64,000 bases of DNA, taken from NCBI GenBank assembly GCA_012295275.1, contig CM022678.1, positions 8,896,659-8,960,658 of the forward strand, given 5' to 3'. The notes beneath the pieces are model-generated. The model had not been told where the DNA came from. It saw nothing but the letters and a program-made list of their open reading frames with translations, and did no database searches. The position numbers were made by a program, and so were the translations under genes. This DNA comes from Chrysomallon squamiferum (Eukaryota > Mollusca > Gastropoda > Neomphalida > Peltospiridae). Numbering within the stretch: the first letter of the stretch is position 1; each line of letters starts with the position of its first letter. This document shows positions 23,350-34,104 of the stretch, piece after piece.

Positions 23350-23795
23350 CTGTTTTTTGCATATGTAAATATACATATATCATTAATCTATACACAAAGT
23401 TTTTTAAAAGACACAAACAAATTCCGAAAATAACACACATAAACATTAACATTACAATAAAGTGTGCAACAGAAATACACAGTCACACACACACACATTC
23501 ACTTATGCAAAACCCACACACACATACCAACATATTTACAGGAGCACACATATACATACACATAAAACACACACACAAATAAATTGACACACATATTTAG
23601 AGAAACATACACACTACATACATCTGTTTTTATACATCCACACACATACACATACAGGCACACACACATATTCAGAGACATACCAACATACATACTGACA
23701 TACATCCTCACACATTACACACACATAAACACATATATTCAGAGACATACCAACATACATAAACACATACATCCTCACACATACAGAGCAGAACA
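23350..23795. repeat. CA/ATAC-rich cryptic repeat, copy B
   Basis: Counterpart of 14010-14295, longer by about 150 bp. The phrase attcagagacataccaacat occurs at about 23670 and 23738. Confidence 0.85.
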
Positions 23796-24403
23796 TCAAT
23801 TTAACAAATAATAACTGATATTATCAAAACACACTTCCTATAATAACTGGCCAATGAAAATTACAAAGAAAAACTTAACAAAACTCTAATAAAAAAAATC
23901 TAATAAAAATATGATTTCCTTTTCCTAAAAACTTTGGTCCGTGTATTTTATCAGCACATAAATATCAGTGTGAATTAACAGCATGTCATGTTATTCTGTG
24001 TATCAGAAAATGTTGAGTAGAGCATTAAAAAAATCATACAAACAGGATTGTAGAAATTATTATTTTCTGTATCAGAACACTGGATAGAGGCAAAAATCAT
24101 CAGTTAAGTTGTATGGTTGAAATTATCATTCTTTGTGTCAGAAAACTTTCTATAGAACAGTTTTAAAATCATTTTCTATGAAGTGGAATTAACATTATCT
24201 ATATCAGAAAATACAGAATGGCATAGAAAACTTAACCTCTATAATCAGGGAAAAAACTGGATATATTATTAACAATACCTATTTATTATCAGACAAGCAG
24301 GACAAAAGAAAATATGTCAGAAAATACTGAATATATTATTAATAATATTATTTTATCCTCATACAAACTGGAAAAGAGAAAATACTATTCTCTCAGAATG
24401 TAC
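23796..24403. other. conserved non-exonic DNA downstream of copy B gene
   Basis: Matches 14296-14872. No exon recognised. Confidence 0.5.
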
Positions 24404-24606
24404 CTGATAGAACTGTAATTGAAAACAGTTTTCTTTCATCAGATAAGCTACACAATCACTGTCACCACATTCTACCATCAGTGTACACAGGGTGAGCTAA
24501 TCTGTAAGTGTGACGTTTCCATGACTCCTCTGTGTTCTGCAGAATTAGCTCAGGATGAGCTGAATCTTCAGCTTGTCTCACTTTCATCCTCTTCTCCACT
24601 TCTTGT
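24404..24606 (-). pseudogene. copy B exon 6 (203 bp, +1 frameshift)
   Basis: Same borders as copy A exon 5. The extra base lies at about 24475. Donor CTATCAG|gtacat is better than in copy A because the last codon is CAG. Confidence 0.68.
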
Positions 24607-24946
24607 CTGAGAAAAACATTTCAATATTTAATATTAATGTAATTAGGTATTGGTTTGTATAGTTTGTATTGTTATATTTATCTTTGTTTGTCACCCAGTA
24701 GCTGATATACTTTTCATGCTGGGGTGGCCTTAAACATTCATTCATTCATTCATTTGTATAGTTTGTAAAAACAATGGCTATCAAAAATTTCAGTTATTTA
24801 AAGATAAGCTTTCATTCCTATCCATTTTACAAAAATAATGGACATAATTTTATAAGCACATGATACCAATAGACATAATTACAAATGAAAGGATTTTTTT
24901 GTTTTCATTTTTTTTTTTTTTTTATTTTTTATCAGTTACCATTATA

Positions 24947-24989
<43 letters not shown>

Positions 24990-25206
24990 TTGTTATATGT
25001 GAGCCTTTCCATGAGCATCAAGGCAAAAACCAACTACTTTGTTTAAACCTAGGTATCATAATTATGCATATACACTTTATGAACAGGGAAAGACAATGAA
25101 AGAAAGAAAGAAAGTGAAAGAGAAAATCAGAGAGGCTAGGAGAAAATTAGAGATAGTGAGAGAGAAATAAAAAGACAATGACATCATCACTATACCTGAC
25201 TTTTAC
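24607..25206. other. intron, copy B
   Basis: Matches copy A; has a T run (24909-24923) and (ATT)n (24946-24989). Confidence 0.55.
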
Positions 25207-25256
25207 CTGCAGTTCTGTACTTTTAACATCATCAACTTTAATGTTAATTCTTGACT
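25207..25256 (-). pseudogene. copy B exon 5 (50 bp)
   Basis: Same borders and phase as copy A exon 4, frame intact. Confidence 0.58.
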
Positions 25257-25695
25257 CTATGAACAGTCAGCCTAGATAACAATAAACACATTTTTTTAAT
25301 TATTCATAATAATCATTGTTAGTGTTAAAGAACAGTGTTACAGTTGGGAGAAATATTTACAGACAAAATTGCCAAAACAGATATTTACAGATTATATGTT
25401 TAGACATACATACATATAGATAGTCACATAGGTAGATATGTAGATAGACAAACAGACTAAGTTAGATAAAGTCACAGACTTACAGACAGACAGAAAGTTA
25501 GAAAGAGACAAATGTAAAACACAAGAATACAGAGATACATAGATGTATTTATTAAGTAACATTGTTTAGAGACTGGTAGATATTGGGTAGATAGGTAGGT
25601 TGATGATGTAGACAATCAGACAGACAGACAGACAGAAAGGTTATTGTAGACAGATATAGAGTAAACAGATATATAGTTAATAGGATTAGGCAGAT

Positions 25696-25745
<50 letters not shown>

Positions 25746-25844
25746 GAAAGAGAAAGAGAGAGAAGCTGACAGATTGGGAGTAGTAGGTAAATCAAATGAC
25801 ATTTTTATATAATTAGTCAAACACTGATGATTTAAATGGAATAC
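25257..25844. other. intron with GATA/GACA and CA repeats, copy B
   Basis: (CA)n at 25700-25745. Only one copy of the 54-bp unit that is triplicated in copy A. Confidence 0.55.
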
Positions 25845-25933
25845 CTCTCCTCTGTTGTAGTAATCTATAGCCTTGTCTACAGATACACAATCAGACAGCA
25901 GTGTCCATGCTATTCCACTGTTTGAACAAGTAA
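25845..25933 (-). pseudogene. copy B exon 4 (89 bp)
   Basis: Frame intact, with substitutions including Thr to Ile twice and Glu to Gly relative to copy A. Confidence 0.63.
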
Positions 25934-25954
25934 CTGGATCCTGGCAAATTGAAA

Positions 25955-26400
25955 CAGTAGCAGTAGTAGAGAGTAGTAGTAGTAGTAAGTAGTAGTAGTA
26001 GTAGTTAGTAGTAGTAGTAGTAGTAGGAGCAGAAGTTGTAACAGCAATAGAAACAACAGTAGTATTTGTAATAGTTGTAGTAATAATAACAACAAAAATA
26101 CATTATAATAAGACTAATAACAATAGTAATATTAATAATAATTGTAATAAGACAAATATAAAAAATAATAATAAAAAAATGCTAAAATAATAATCATAAT
26201 AAGAAATTACATTATATTAACAATAAAAAAACAATATCATAATAATAAAACAAAATAAGATTACTAACAATAAAATTCAAAATTAAATAACAGGTTCTAA
26301 AAGAAGAAGAAAAAATATATATAAATAATAGGTTGCCATTTTAATATATTAACAATCAAGAATTATAAAGAAAAAAAAACAAAACAAAAAAAAAAACAAA
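25955..26400. repeat. TAG/AAT-rich intronic tract, copy B
   Basis: (GTA)n-rich to 26085, then AAT-rich DNA. Confidence 0.8.
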
Positions 26401-26415
26401 AGAGAGAGAGAGAGA

Positions 26416-26454
<39 letters not shown>
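26401..26454. repeat. (GA)n microsatellite in intron, copy B
   Basis: One interruption (aatag). Shorter than in copy A. Confidence 0.96.
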
Positions 26455-26457
<3 letters not shown>

Positions 26458-26616
26458 ACATAGAGAAGCTTCAAGTGGGAGAGACAAACAAATAAATATA
26501 AATATTCATAAATAAGCAGAATGTGATGTTTGTTATTACAGACAGATAGACAGAAAGACAGACAGATAGCTGTGAACTGTTATTACTACACTACTACATA
26601 CTATATAATCACTCAC

Positions 26617-26732
26617 CATGACCTTTCAACACGGCTGCAATGTCAAGGACATCACCTAGTGTCAGTGTCAGAAGTTGACTGTTCCTTTATCTGTGAGAAT
26701 GGCTGGACAGTGCATCATATTACCCAGCATTC
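26617..26732 (-). pseudogene. copy B exon 3 (116 bp, 1-bp deletion)
   Basis: Same borders as copy A exon 2 but one T fewer near 26681, which shifts the frame. Confidence 0.72.
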
Positions 26733-26829
26733 CTAGAGCAAGATAAATAAATAAATAAATGAGATGACAAATTTCAATAAATATGAACCATATAAATGTT
26801 AAAAATAAAAAACAAATATAACTGTTTAC

Positions 26830-26916
26830 CAGGATGTCCTCCAAGTGCTGTCAGTTTAATCAGGAAGCTGTCTGCAACTGAAGGGAGACAACTACAAGAT
26901 GATTCAACTTTCTCCC
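26830..26916 (-). pseudogene. copy B exon 2 (87 bp)
   Basis: Sequence and borders as in copy A exon 1; acceptor agaagtcag. Confidence 0.68.
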
Positions 26917-27055
26917 CTGACTTCTTGACAGTGAGACCTTAAAATTAATTAAATTTATATAAATAATTCAGAAAGAAAACAACACAACAACAGCATTAAC
27001 AATAATAAACCCTTTTATTTAGTATTACTTCTTTTTTTCTTATTTTTACCATTAG

Positions 27056-27152
27056 ATTAGCTTAGGTTAGAGTTATAGTTAGGATTAGGATTAGGACTAG
27101 GATTAGGACTAGTGTTAGGGTTAGGACGAGGGTAAGGATTAGGTTTAGGCTA
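27056..27152. repeat. interstitial telomere-like degenerate TTAGG repeat
   Basis: About 95 bp of GGATTAGG, GGACTAGG, TTAGGGTTAGG and related words. It lies in the intron between copy B exons 1 and 2, inside the copy B-only block. Degenerate, so not an active telomere. Confidence 0.75.
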
Positions 27153-27153
27153 T

Positions 27154-27184
<31 letters not shown>

Positions 27185-27186
27185 TT
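27153..27186. repeat. (TTTA)n microsatellite
   Basis: About eight units. Confidence 0.95.
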
Positions 27187-27233
27187 CTTGATTCTTTTTA
27201 TTGTTCTTTTTTCAAAATGAATTTATTTATTAC

Positions 27234-27371
27234 CAATGGCAGCAACCAACTTTCTGAAAAGTTCTTCGATTTCATTTTCTTTTAAGTTTTTCTTCTGGTT
27301 GTTAAGATACAGTGTTGTTAGTGGTGATGACATCCCAACAACTGATAACACTGACAACAGTCTCTCCTTCC
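27234..27371 (-). CDS. copy B exon 1 (138 bp), missing from copy A
   Basis: Acceptor tccctatcag, donor GCCATTG|gtaata. 45 codons, starting KERLLSVLSVVGMSSPLTTL, then a Lys/Glu/Leu-rich helix-like run (LKENEIEELFRKLVAAI). Phase 1 in and out, joining the next exon without a stop. Frame intact. The matching place in copy A has no such sequence. Confidence 0.65.
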
Positions 27372-27424
27372 CTGATAGGGAAAAAAATATTAATAAAAAA
27401 ATGTTTAAAATACTTGTTTAAAGG

Positions 27425-27735
<311 letters not shown>

Positions 27736-28512
27736 GTGAGGGACTGAACTCAAAATGCACAATCTAAAGATACATCAACACCATTAACGTGTCTGAGGTT
27801 TATTTCTCGTTGTTTACATGTAAAATACTTGGGAAATTCCTCCAAGACACCTGGGACATTAATATATGGTAAACACTGTCACTGGTGCTTGCTTAAGGAA
27901 GCCAGGACAGTAACAGTCTGCCAGTACTGGTCAGTACAGGGTGTGACTGTGGTGAAAGAGAGTTCAAGAGAGAAGAGAGAATATCAGGCAAGGGAGAAAG
28001 ATGTTTGAGAAAATCCTCTGCATTATAATTACTGTGTGTGGTGGATAACATTGATATCATTGTGTTGCTGTTTTGTTGTATTGCTTCACTTTGTGTTTAA
28101 ATGTAAATTGTCATTATTGGCCACAACCAATGAAAGGTAGGTGTTTGTGAAATGTTTGAATGTGAACGAATGACAACTGAGAGTTTTATATTACTTAAAG
28201 TTTTAGTATTAATTAACTGAACTATACTGGTATTCACTCAGTCAAACTGTTTTAACACTATAATATGTAAACTAAGACTGATATGAGTAACTGGGGATTA
28301 ATGGGGAAATTGTGAAAGTTATGATCTGGGGAATCTTCCTACAAACTATAATCACATAAAGAGGCGTGGCCTGTAACTGTTTGGGGTCAGTAAAGTTCAC
28401 TTTCACATGACCAGTTGTTTACACGTGTGGACTCAGTAATGTCCAGTGATGGTCAGTAGCCTTGGCTTAGATAACATGTGAGGTAAACAGCCCTGAGTGG
28501 CAGCAATTAAGG
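27736..28512. other. copy B-only non-coding block, possible retrotransposon end
   Basis: About 775 bp of higher complexity, beginning tgtgaggg (27735 onward) and ending near ggcagcaatt, about 300 bp upstream of the gag-like frame. TG at the start and a position just before gag would suit a 5' LTR, but I see no second copy downstream and no clear primer-binding site, so the identity is open. Confidence 0.3.
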
Positions 28513-28817
28513 GCATCTAAATTTAGAAAGTAAATTTAAAATAAAGATTCTTGGAGAGGTCAGCTATAATCTGAAATACTGAATTAAAACAAAGTTAGCA
28601 GAATAAATTATTTTGTTATTTCATTTAGTGTGTAATAATGAATTCAAAGTAAACTAAATTTGTAATCCAAAAGCACCACATATTAAAATACTAATTTAAA
28701 CAAAGTTTAAATTGACAGAAAATATATTACTAGTTGCTGGCATGAGCATGGTATAATTTGCTTTTTGTAACATATCACTGAATTCCCAGCTGACTTTAAT
28801 TTATAAAGCTTTGCAAA

Positions 28818-28964
28818 ATGGCAAAAGCTACAAAGCTGAAAGATCAGGTGGCAGAGTTGCAGGCTGCTTTGCAGGAAGAAAGGGCTGTGACTCAACGACT
28901 TAATGAGGATTTGCTGAGTCCTAAACAAGGTGAAAGCAGAAGTGGTTTGGGAAGTTCTGCATAA
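28818..28964 (+). CDS. gag-like fragment of a Gypsy-type element, copy B
   Basis: A 48-codon frame as in copy A, differing in the first few residues (MAKATK versus MVKTKK) and otherwise the same through the coiled-coil-like segment and the TAA. Assignment as gag depends on the protease-like fragment that follows. Confidence 0.4.
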   Translation: MAKATKLKDQVAELQAALQEERAVTQRLNEDLLSPKQGESRSGLGSSA

Positions 28965-29084
28965 GATTTTTGAAGATAGATCATCAGTGCATGAACTTCA
29001 GCTATGGTGCCCAACAAGAATTATACTTTGTTGCACCAATTTGCTGAAAATGTGAGAGACTGAAGAAAGAACTAAAACAATGAG

Positions 29085-29377
29085 TCCAAGTTGATTGTTT
29101 GTTAGATACTGGGTCAATGGTAACTATGATAACTGAGGATTTCTTCAACAACAACTTTGCTCCACTTGGTATTCAGCTCCTTGCAAGTCAAGGACAGCTC
29201 TCACTTAGGGCTGCCAATGGATTGGATATTCTCTACTGTGGATATACTGAACTTGACATTGAAGCACTAGGCAAATTAGTTCCTGACAGAGGAATTGTGA
29301 TGGTGAAGAGGCCTAAAGAACTTGCAGTGATGCAGGCAAAAGACAAGTTAATAAAGAGACAGCTGAGACATGGCTAG
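29085..29377 (+). pseudogene. retropepsin-like protease fragment, copy B
   Basis: Same layout as at 18095-18387: LLDTGS catalytic motif, VTMITEDFF, an AANGL..LYCGYTEL segment and a GIVMV strand, closing at TAG. A few conservative substitutions separate it from copy A. Family-level knowledge: the D(T/S)G loop with this following strand pattern is characteristic of retropepsins from LTR retrotransposons. Nothing of reverse transcriptase, RNase H or integrase lies downstream; instead a 68-bp array starts about 150 bp after the stop. Confidence 0.7.
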
Positions 29378-29519
29378 AGGTAGGAAACCATGCAGAGCTG
29401 AGAGGAAATTAGAAGAATCTGGGTTGTTAACACTAATCTGACAATGGGACAGATTATTTCTTGAAAACTGTGAACTGTACAGAAACGTAAAGGACAACAA
29501 CTTGGGAAGTATCACAACA

Positions 29520-30050
29520 ACAGATATGGGTATCCCATGTTTTGCCACTTCAACAACAGCAGACATGTATCGATGTCTGACAACGATAAATATGGGTATC
29601 CCTAGTGTTTTACCACTACAACAACAGCAGACATATAGTCAATGTCTGAATAAATATGAGTATGGCTAGTGTCTTACCTCCAGAACAACAGCAGATATCA
29701 GACATGTACTTGATGTCTGACCACAAATATGTATCCTTAGTGTTACACCACTACAACAGCAGACACACAGATGATGTCTCACAAACACTAAATATGGGTA
29801 ACCCTAGCATTTTACTGGTACAACAATATCAGACATGTAGTCGGTGTCTGACAATGATATGGGTATCCCTAGTATTTTACCACTAAAACAACAGGAGATA
29901 TGAAGTCGATGTCTGAAACAATAAATACAGGTATCCCAAGTGTTTTACCACTACAACAACAGCAGACATGCAGTATGTGTCTGAAAATGATGTGGGTATC
30001 CCTAGTGTTTAACACTATAATAATGGGTAACATGTGGCAAATGTCTGACA
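29520..30050. repeat. about 68-bp degenerate array, copy B
   Basis: About eight units sharing acaacagcagacat (agacat at 29561 and 29629, 68 bp apart), ..gatgtctgac.ac.ataaata and tatgggtatccctagtgttt. Units vary by 60-75 bp. Confidence 0.9.
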
Positions 30051-30055
30051 ACAAT

Positions 30056-30624
30056 TAAAAAGGTAATAATATCTGGCAACATTTGTCAGTGATTAAAATA
30101 GCTATAGCTAGTGGTGGCCATTAGAACATGTGACCAAGGTCTGACAAAACCTAAAGAAAACCTAGTGAAACCTGTAAAACCCTGAAGAAGACTCCTGAAA
30201 CAGTCTCCTCTTTGCTTCATAAAGTCCCACACTGAACCAGGTTCTCCAAGGACCACTTTTCAAAAGTCACTTCTTAAATGAACTTCAACTTTTGCTCCAT
30301 TTATATTCAAATAACCATATACTGTAAGTACTATTACAATATAATTCATAATCAATGCATTTTTTAGGTCTATGTTTTCTTCTTTCTTTCTCACTGTAAA
30401 GTGCTTTGAGCCTGCACTGTGGAGGAAAATGTAATATGTTGCCAATGCTGAAGAAAACTGCAAAGTGGAGTTTACAAATTTTCAAAAATTTTATTTTTGA
30501 CCACATGAATCAAAAATGAATTTGACACAGGCTGAAATGACAGAGTGAGGTAAGCTTGACACTTTAAACTGGTTGTTACACAGCTTGACACCCACTACAA
30601 CATTTAATAAAACAGAATAAACTA
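30056..30624. other. unique sequence, possible LINE 3' tail
   Basis: The words ctcactgtaaagtgctttgag at about 30391-30411 resemble the conserved tail (TAAAGCGCTTTGAG) of L2/CR1-type elements. No open frame of note. Confidence 0.35.
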
Positions 30625-31075
30625 CAGTGGCTGATCCAGAGGAGGTGAAATTTTTTTTTTTTTCTGTTCATTCCAAATATAATTAATGAATTTTACAAAG
30701 TCACTGTACTGACCAAAATACATTAAACATGATGTAACAGAAACCTGTAAGTTATTTGTATCTGTGACATTTAATAATGTCATCTTAAACATAACAGTGT
30801 TGCCAATGTACAAAACAAAACAATGGATTGAGATAATTGGTTGTATTTTAATAACTGGTGCATATACATCACCCAAAGTGTTTGTGACGATCTAACCAAT
30901 CTAACATTATCAGCATTTATTAGAAAGAGAAGAGTTTACAATTTTTACTATAAATCACAACTTGACAAAATACGTGCATTGTTCATCAATTTGGGGAAAA
31001 GGCTGGACTCCCAGTAAGTTTATTCCATCCCAATCCAGCCACCACCCCCTTATTTAATTTCTGGATCCGCCACTG
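30625..31075. mobile_element. hAT-type MITE, about 450 bp
   Basis: Begins CAGTGGCTGATCCAGA and ends, read from the other strand, CAGTGGCGGATCCAGA: 15 of 16 terminal positions match in inverted orientation. The CAG.GG start is typical of hAT elements, and no transposase frame is present inside. Flanking 8-bp sites (ataaacta and aattggtt) do not match, so a target duplication is not visible; the right flank has been replaced by the 48-bp array. Confidence 0.7.
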
Positions 31076-31998
31076 AATTGGTTATTCCTATGTTTGACTA
31101 TGACCAGTGTTTTGCAGTAATTAAACTGGTTATTCCTGTGTTTGACTATGACCAATGTTTTGCAGTAATTAAACTGGTTATTCCTGTGTTTGACTATGAC
31201 CAATGTTTTGCAGTAATTAAACTGGTTATTCCTGTTTGACTATGACCAATGTTTTGCAGTAATTAAACTGGTTATTCCTATGTTTGACTATGACCAATGT
31301 TTTGTAGTAATTAAACTGGTTATTCCTGTGTTTGACTATGACCAATGTTTTGCAGTAATTAAACTGGTTATTCCTGTGTTTGACTATGACCAGTGTTTTG
31401 CAGTAATTAAACTGGTTATTCCTGTGTTTGACTATGACCAGTGTTTTGCAGTGATTAAACTGGTTATTCCTGTGTTTGACTATGACCAGTGTTTTGCAGT
31501 GATTAAACTGGTTATTCCTGTGTTTGACTATGACCAATGTTTTGCAGTAATTAAACTGGTTATTCCTGTGTTTGACTATGACCAATGTTTTGCAGTGATT
31601 AAACTGGTTATTCCTGTGTTTGACTATGACCAGTGTTTTGCAGTAATTAAACTGGTTATTCCTATGTTTGACTATGACCAATGTTTTGCAGTAATTAAAC
31701 TGGTTATTCCTATGTTTGACTATGACCAGTGTTTTGCAGTAATTAAACTGGTTATTCCTATGTTTGACTATGACCAGTGTTTTGCAGTGATTAAACTGGT
31801 TATTCCTGTTTGACTATGACCAGTGTTTTGCAGTAATTAAACTGGTTATTCCTATGTTTGACTATGACCAATGTTTTGCAGTAATTAAACTGGTTATTCC
31901 TATGTTTGACTATGACCAGTGTTTTGCAGTAATTAAACTGGTTATTCCTATGTTTGACTATGACCAGTGTTTTGCAATGATTGAACTGGTTATTCCTG
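31076..31998. repeat. 48-bp minisatellite, about 19 copies
   Basis: Units of 48 bp (two are 46 bp, lacking tg after cctg) built from ggttattcctgtgtttgact and atgaccagtgttttgcagta. As 48 is a multiple of three, 177 codons are open on plus (16-residue repeat VFDYDQCFAVIKLVIP) and 151 on minus. The two 46-bp units break both frames. It starts exactly at the MITE end. Confidence 0.95.
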
Positions 31999-32089
31999 AC
32001 GTTTGGTTCTAGAAATTCTGAAACCATAAAGTATCTCTCATATCAGACATTTTATTAATCAAGGGGATATTATAATCTTTATGATTAAA

Positions 32090-32322
32090 AAAATATTCTT
32101 CAAATCTGCTATACAAATGCCAAGATATCTGAATTATTCTTCAAATCTGCCATAAAAGCAGAAGACATCTTGAATCATTCCACAAATCTGCCATACAAAC
32201 ATGAAGTTATCAAATTATTATGTAAACATGCCAGACAAATATGAAGATATCTGAATATTCTACAAATGTGCCACACAAAGATACCTTCATTTATTCTACA
32301 AATCTGTATAGTGAACATGATG
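32090..32322. repeat. about 41-bp degenerate tandem repeat, 6 copies
   Basis: caaatctgccatacaaa-type words begin at 32101, 32142, 32183, 32222, 32263 and 32299. Strongly diverged, so older than its neighbours. Confidence 0.75.
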
Positions 32323-34100
32323 CCAAAAATTATGTAGAAGAAAGCTAAACAATTTACAGCAGATAAATTTGGATTATTAGTTAGGATCTTAATCAAGCTA
32401 GTTCAACTATGTTCTGGGAAAACAACAGGGGCCCTTTACTGAAATCCCAGGAGACAGAATTAAAATAGACAAGTAAATATCTGATGAAAAATTAAATTAA
32501 TAAATAAAATAATGTTTAGAGAAAAATAAATAAAATAAAATAAAATAAAACATTTAAAATATTTAAAATATAAAATAAAAAATCATCAGCACTCACAGAG
32601 AAATTAGAAATAGGAAATGAGAGAAACTAGACTGATCACACATCACTCCTGTGTGATGCATGTAAAATATCCTTTGCTGTTAACTGGTAAAAATAAAACT
32701 ACCAAACAGCTTCATCGTCAAACAAGAAAACATTAATTTCATTCAAAGTTGCTTTTTTAAAGAGTTCTATATAATTCAGAAGTTTTCCATATTATTATTA
32801 TCTCTGAGCTAATGGTGAAATGTTTTATTTCTTTAAATATATCATTTATTTTATTTTTATTTTTTATTTTTTTTAAGTTAAATATATTTAAATGTTGTTT
32901 GTATGGCAGATTGATGTGAACAAAATCCCACAGACAATATGAAATATCTGGACGATGATCCAGCATGGTTCAGCTGAATAAAATAAATATTTTGAAACTG
33001 GACATCAATTGTTTTATCTTTGTTTATAATATATCTGTTTGAGGAACACATGAGAAATGGGCTGTTGATGAATATAAACTTTTATAAAATTCTGAAACTG
33101 TTTGTCCCATCTGTGTCTACTACCAAGTATAAATCCCGTGAAAAGTTCATTTTTATAATTACATGAAATCAACTTAACATCCCCTCCACTGAAATAGGCT
33201 TGCATCATCTAACAGCAAAGAGTTAACTAATAATAAACACAACCTGTTGTAATTCAATGTATAATACAGGTTAAAACTGGGACCATTTATCAGCAAATAC
33301 AATAACTGAAAAAAATCTCAGTATCTTTACAATAAAAACATTCCTAAAGATTTAGATAACATTCGTAAAGAGTTAGATAACATTCCTAAGCAAGACTCAC
33401 AAAAATATTAAATGTAATTGAGTTTCCTGAGCCAAATGTCAAATAACTGGCCAGCCACTGGCTATCATTCAGGACAAGGAACCCTAAGATCAGTCTGCAT
33501 TCTGACACACTGACTTGTCAGACTGACAATTCCAGATAAAAAACAGTGTGAGCATACACAAAGAACAGTCAGGTGATATAAAGTAAAAATTGAAGGATAA
33601 AACTTTTTTCTTTATAAATTTAAAACAAAATAATAATATCCATTCATGTTTTTGGAAATAAATTTTAAATACAATATCTTTATTTTGAATCATTCAAAGT
33701 TAGTTAAAAAGGAAGTAAATGTTAAAACTGAAAAAGTATTTTTGTACTGTTTACCATATTTTTCATAAATTTTTAGCATTTTTTATTAATATTTTTAATT
33801 TTAATTTGGACATATAATTTAAAAAATTATCATAGATTTAAAACTATAACTAAAAATAAATAAAATGTTAAAAGATTTGTGATTAAAACAACATTTATAA
33901 CAAGTATGTGAACATTTAAAACAGTAAATAACAAATGTTACATGTAAGACAATTGTATGAAGTTTTATATACAAGACAAACACTGCAGTCCAATAAAAAT
34001 AAATAAATAAAACATTATCCAGTTAAAAAGTTCTATACTCTTTAAATAGTATTTTTCAGCTATGGCAATTAAATTAAGACAAAAGCATTAACTGTTTAAA
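32323..34100. other. unique AT-rich DNA, no gene confirmed
   Basis: A small three-unit repeat (about 22 bp, gatttagataacattc.ta) lies at 33342-33390. A 64-codon minus frame at 33014-33208 has mixed composition but no supporting splice or homology evidence. Confidence 0.5.
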
Positions 34101-34104
34101 AGAG

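Larger units (their letters stand above)
24404..27371 (-). pseudogene. duplicated gene fragment, copy B (6 exons, two frameshifts)
   Basis: Same five exons as copy A at 26916-26830, 26732-26617, 25933-25845, 25256-25207 and 24606-24404, plus one further upstream exon at 27371-27234 that joins in phase 1. Exon lengths are 138, 87, 116, 89, 50 and 203. Two differ from copy A by one base: the 116-bp exon lacks a T in a T run (gactgttcc versus gactgtttcc), and the 203-bp exon has one extra base (attctaccatc versus attctacatc). Each breaks the frame. The final codon before the donor is CAG, so the gene probably continued further 3'. Either this copy is decaying or the two indels are consensus errors in the assembly. 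Family not recognised. Confidence 0.72.

Noticed and set aside
27736..28512. 5' LTR of the Gypsy-like element
   Set aside because: The position and TG start are suggestive, but there is no second copy, no clear primer-binding site and no matching stretch in copy A; kept only as an open possibility.
33014..33208. 64-codon minus frame of mixed composition
   Set aside because: No splice sites in matching phase, no recognised motif; length is within chance for this DNA.
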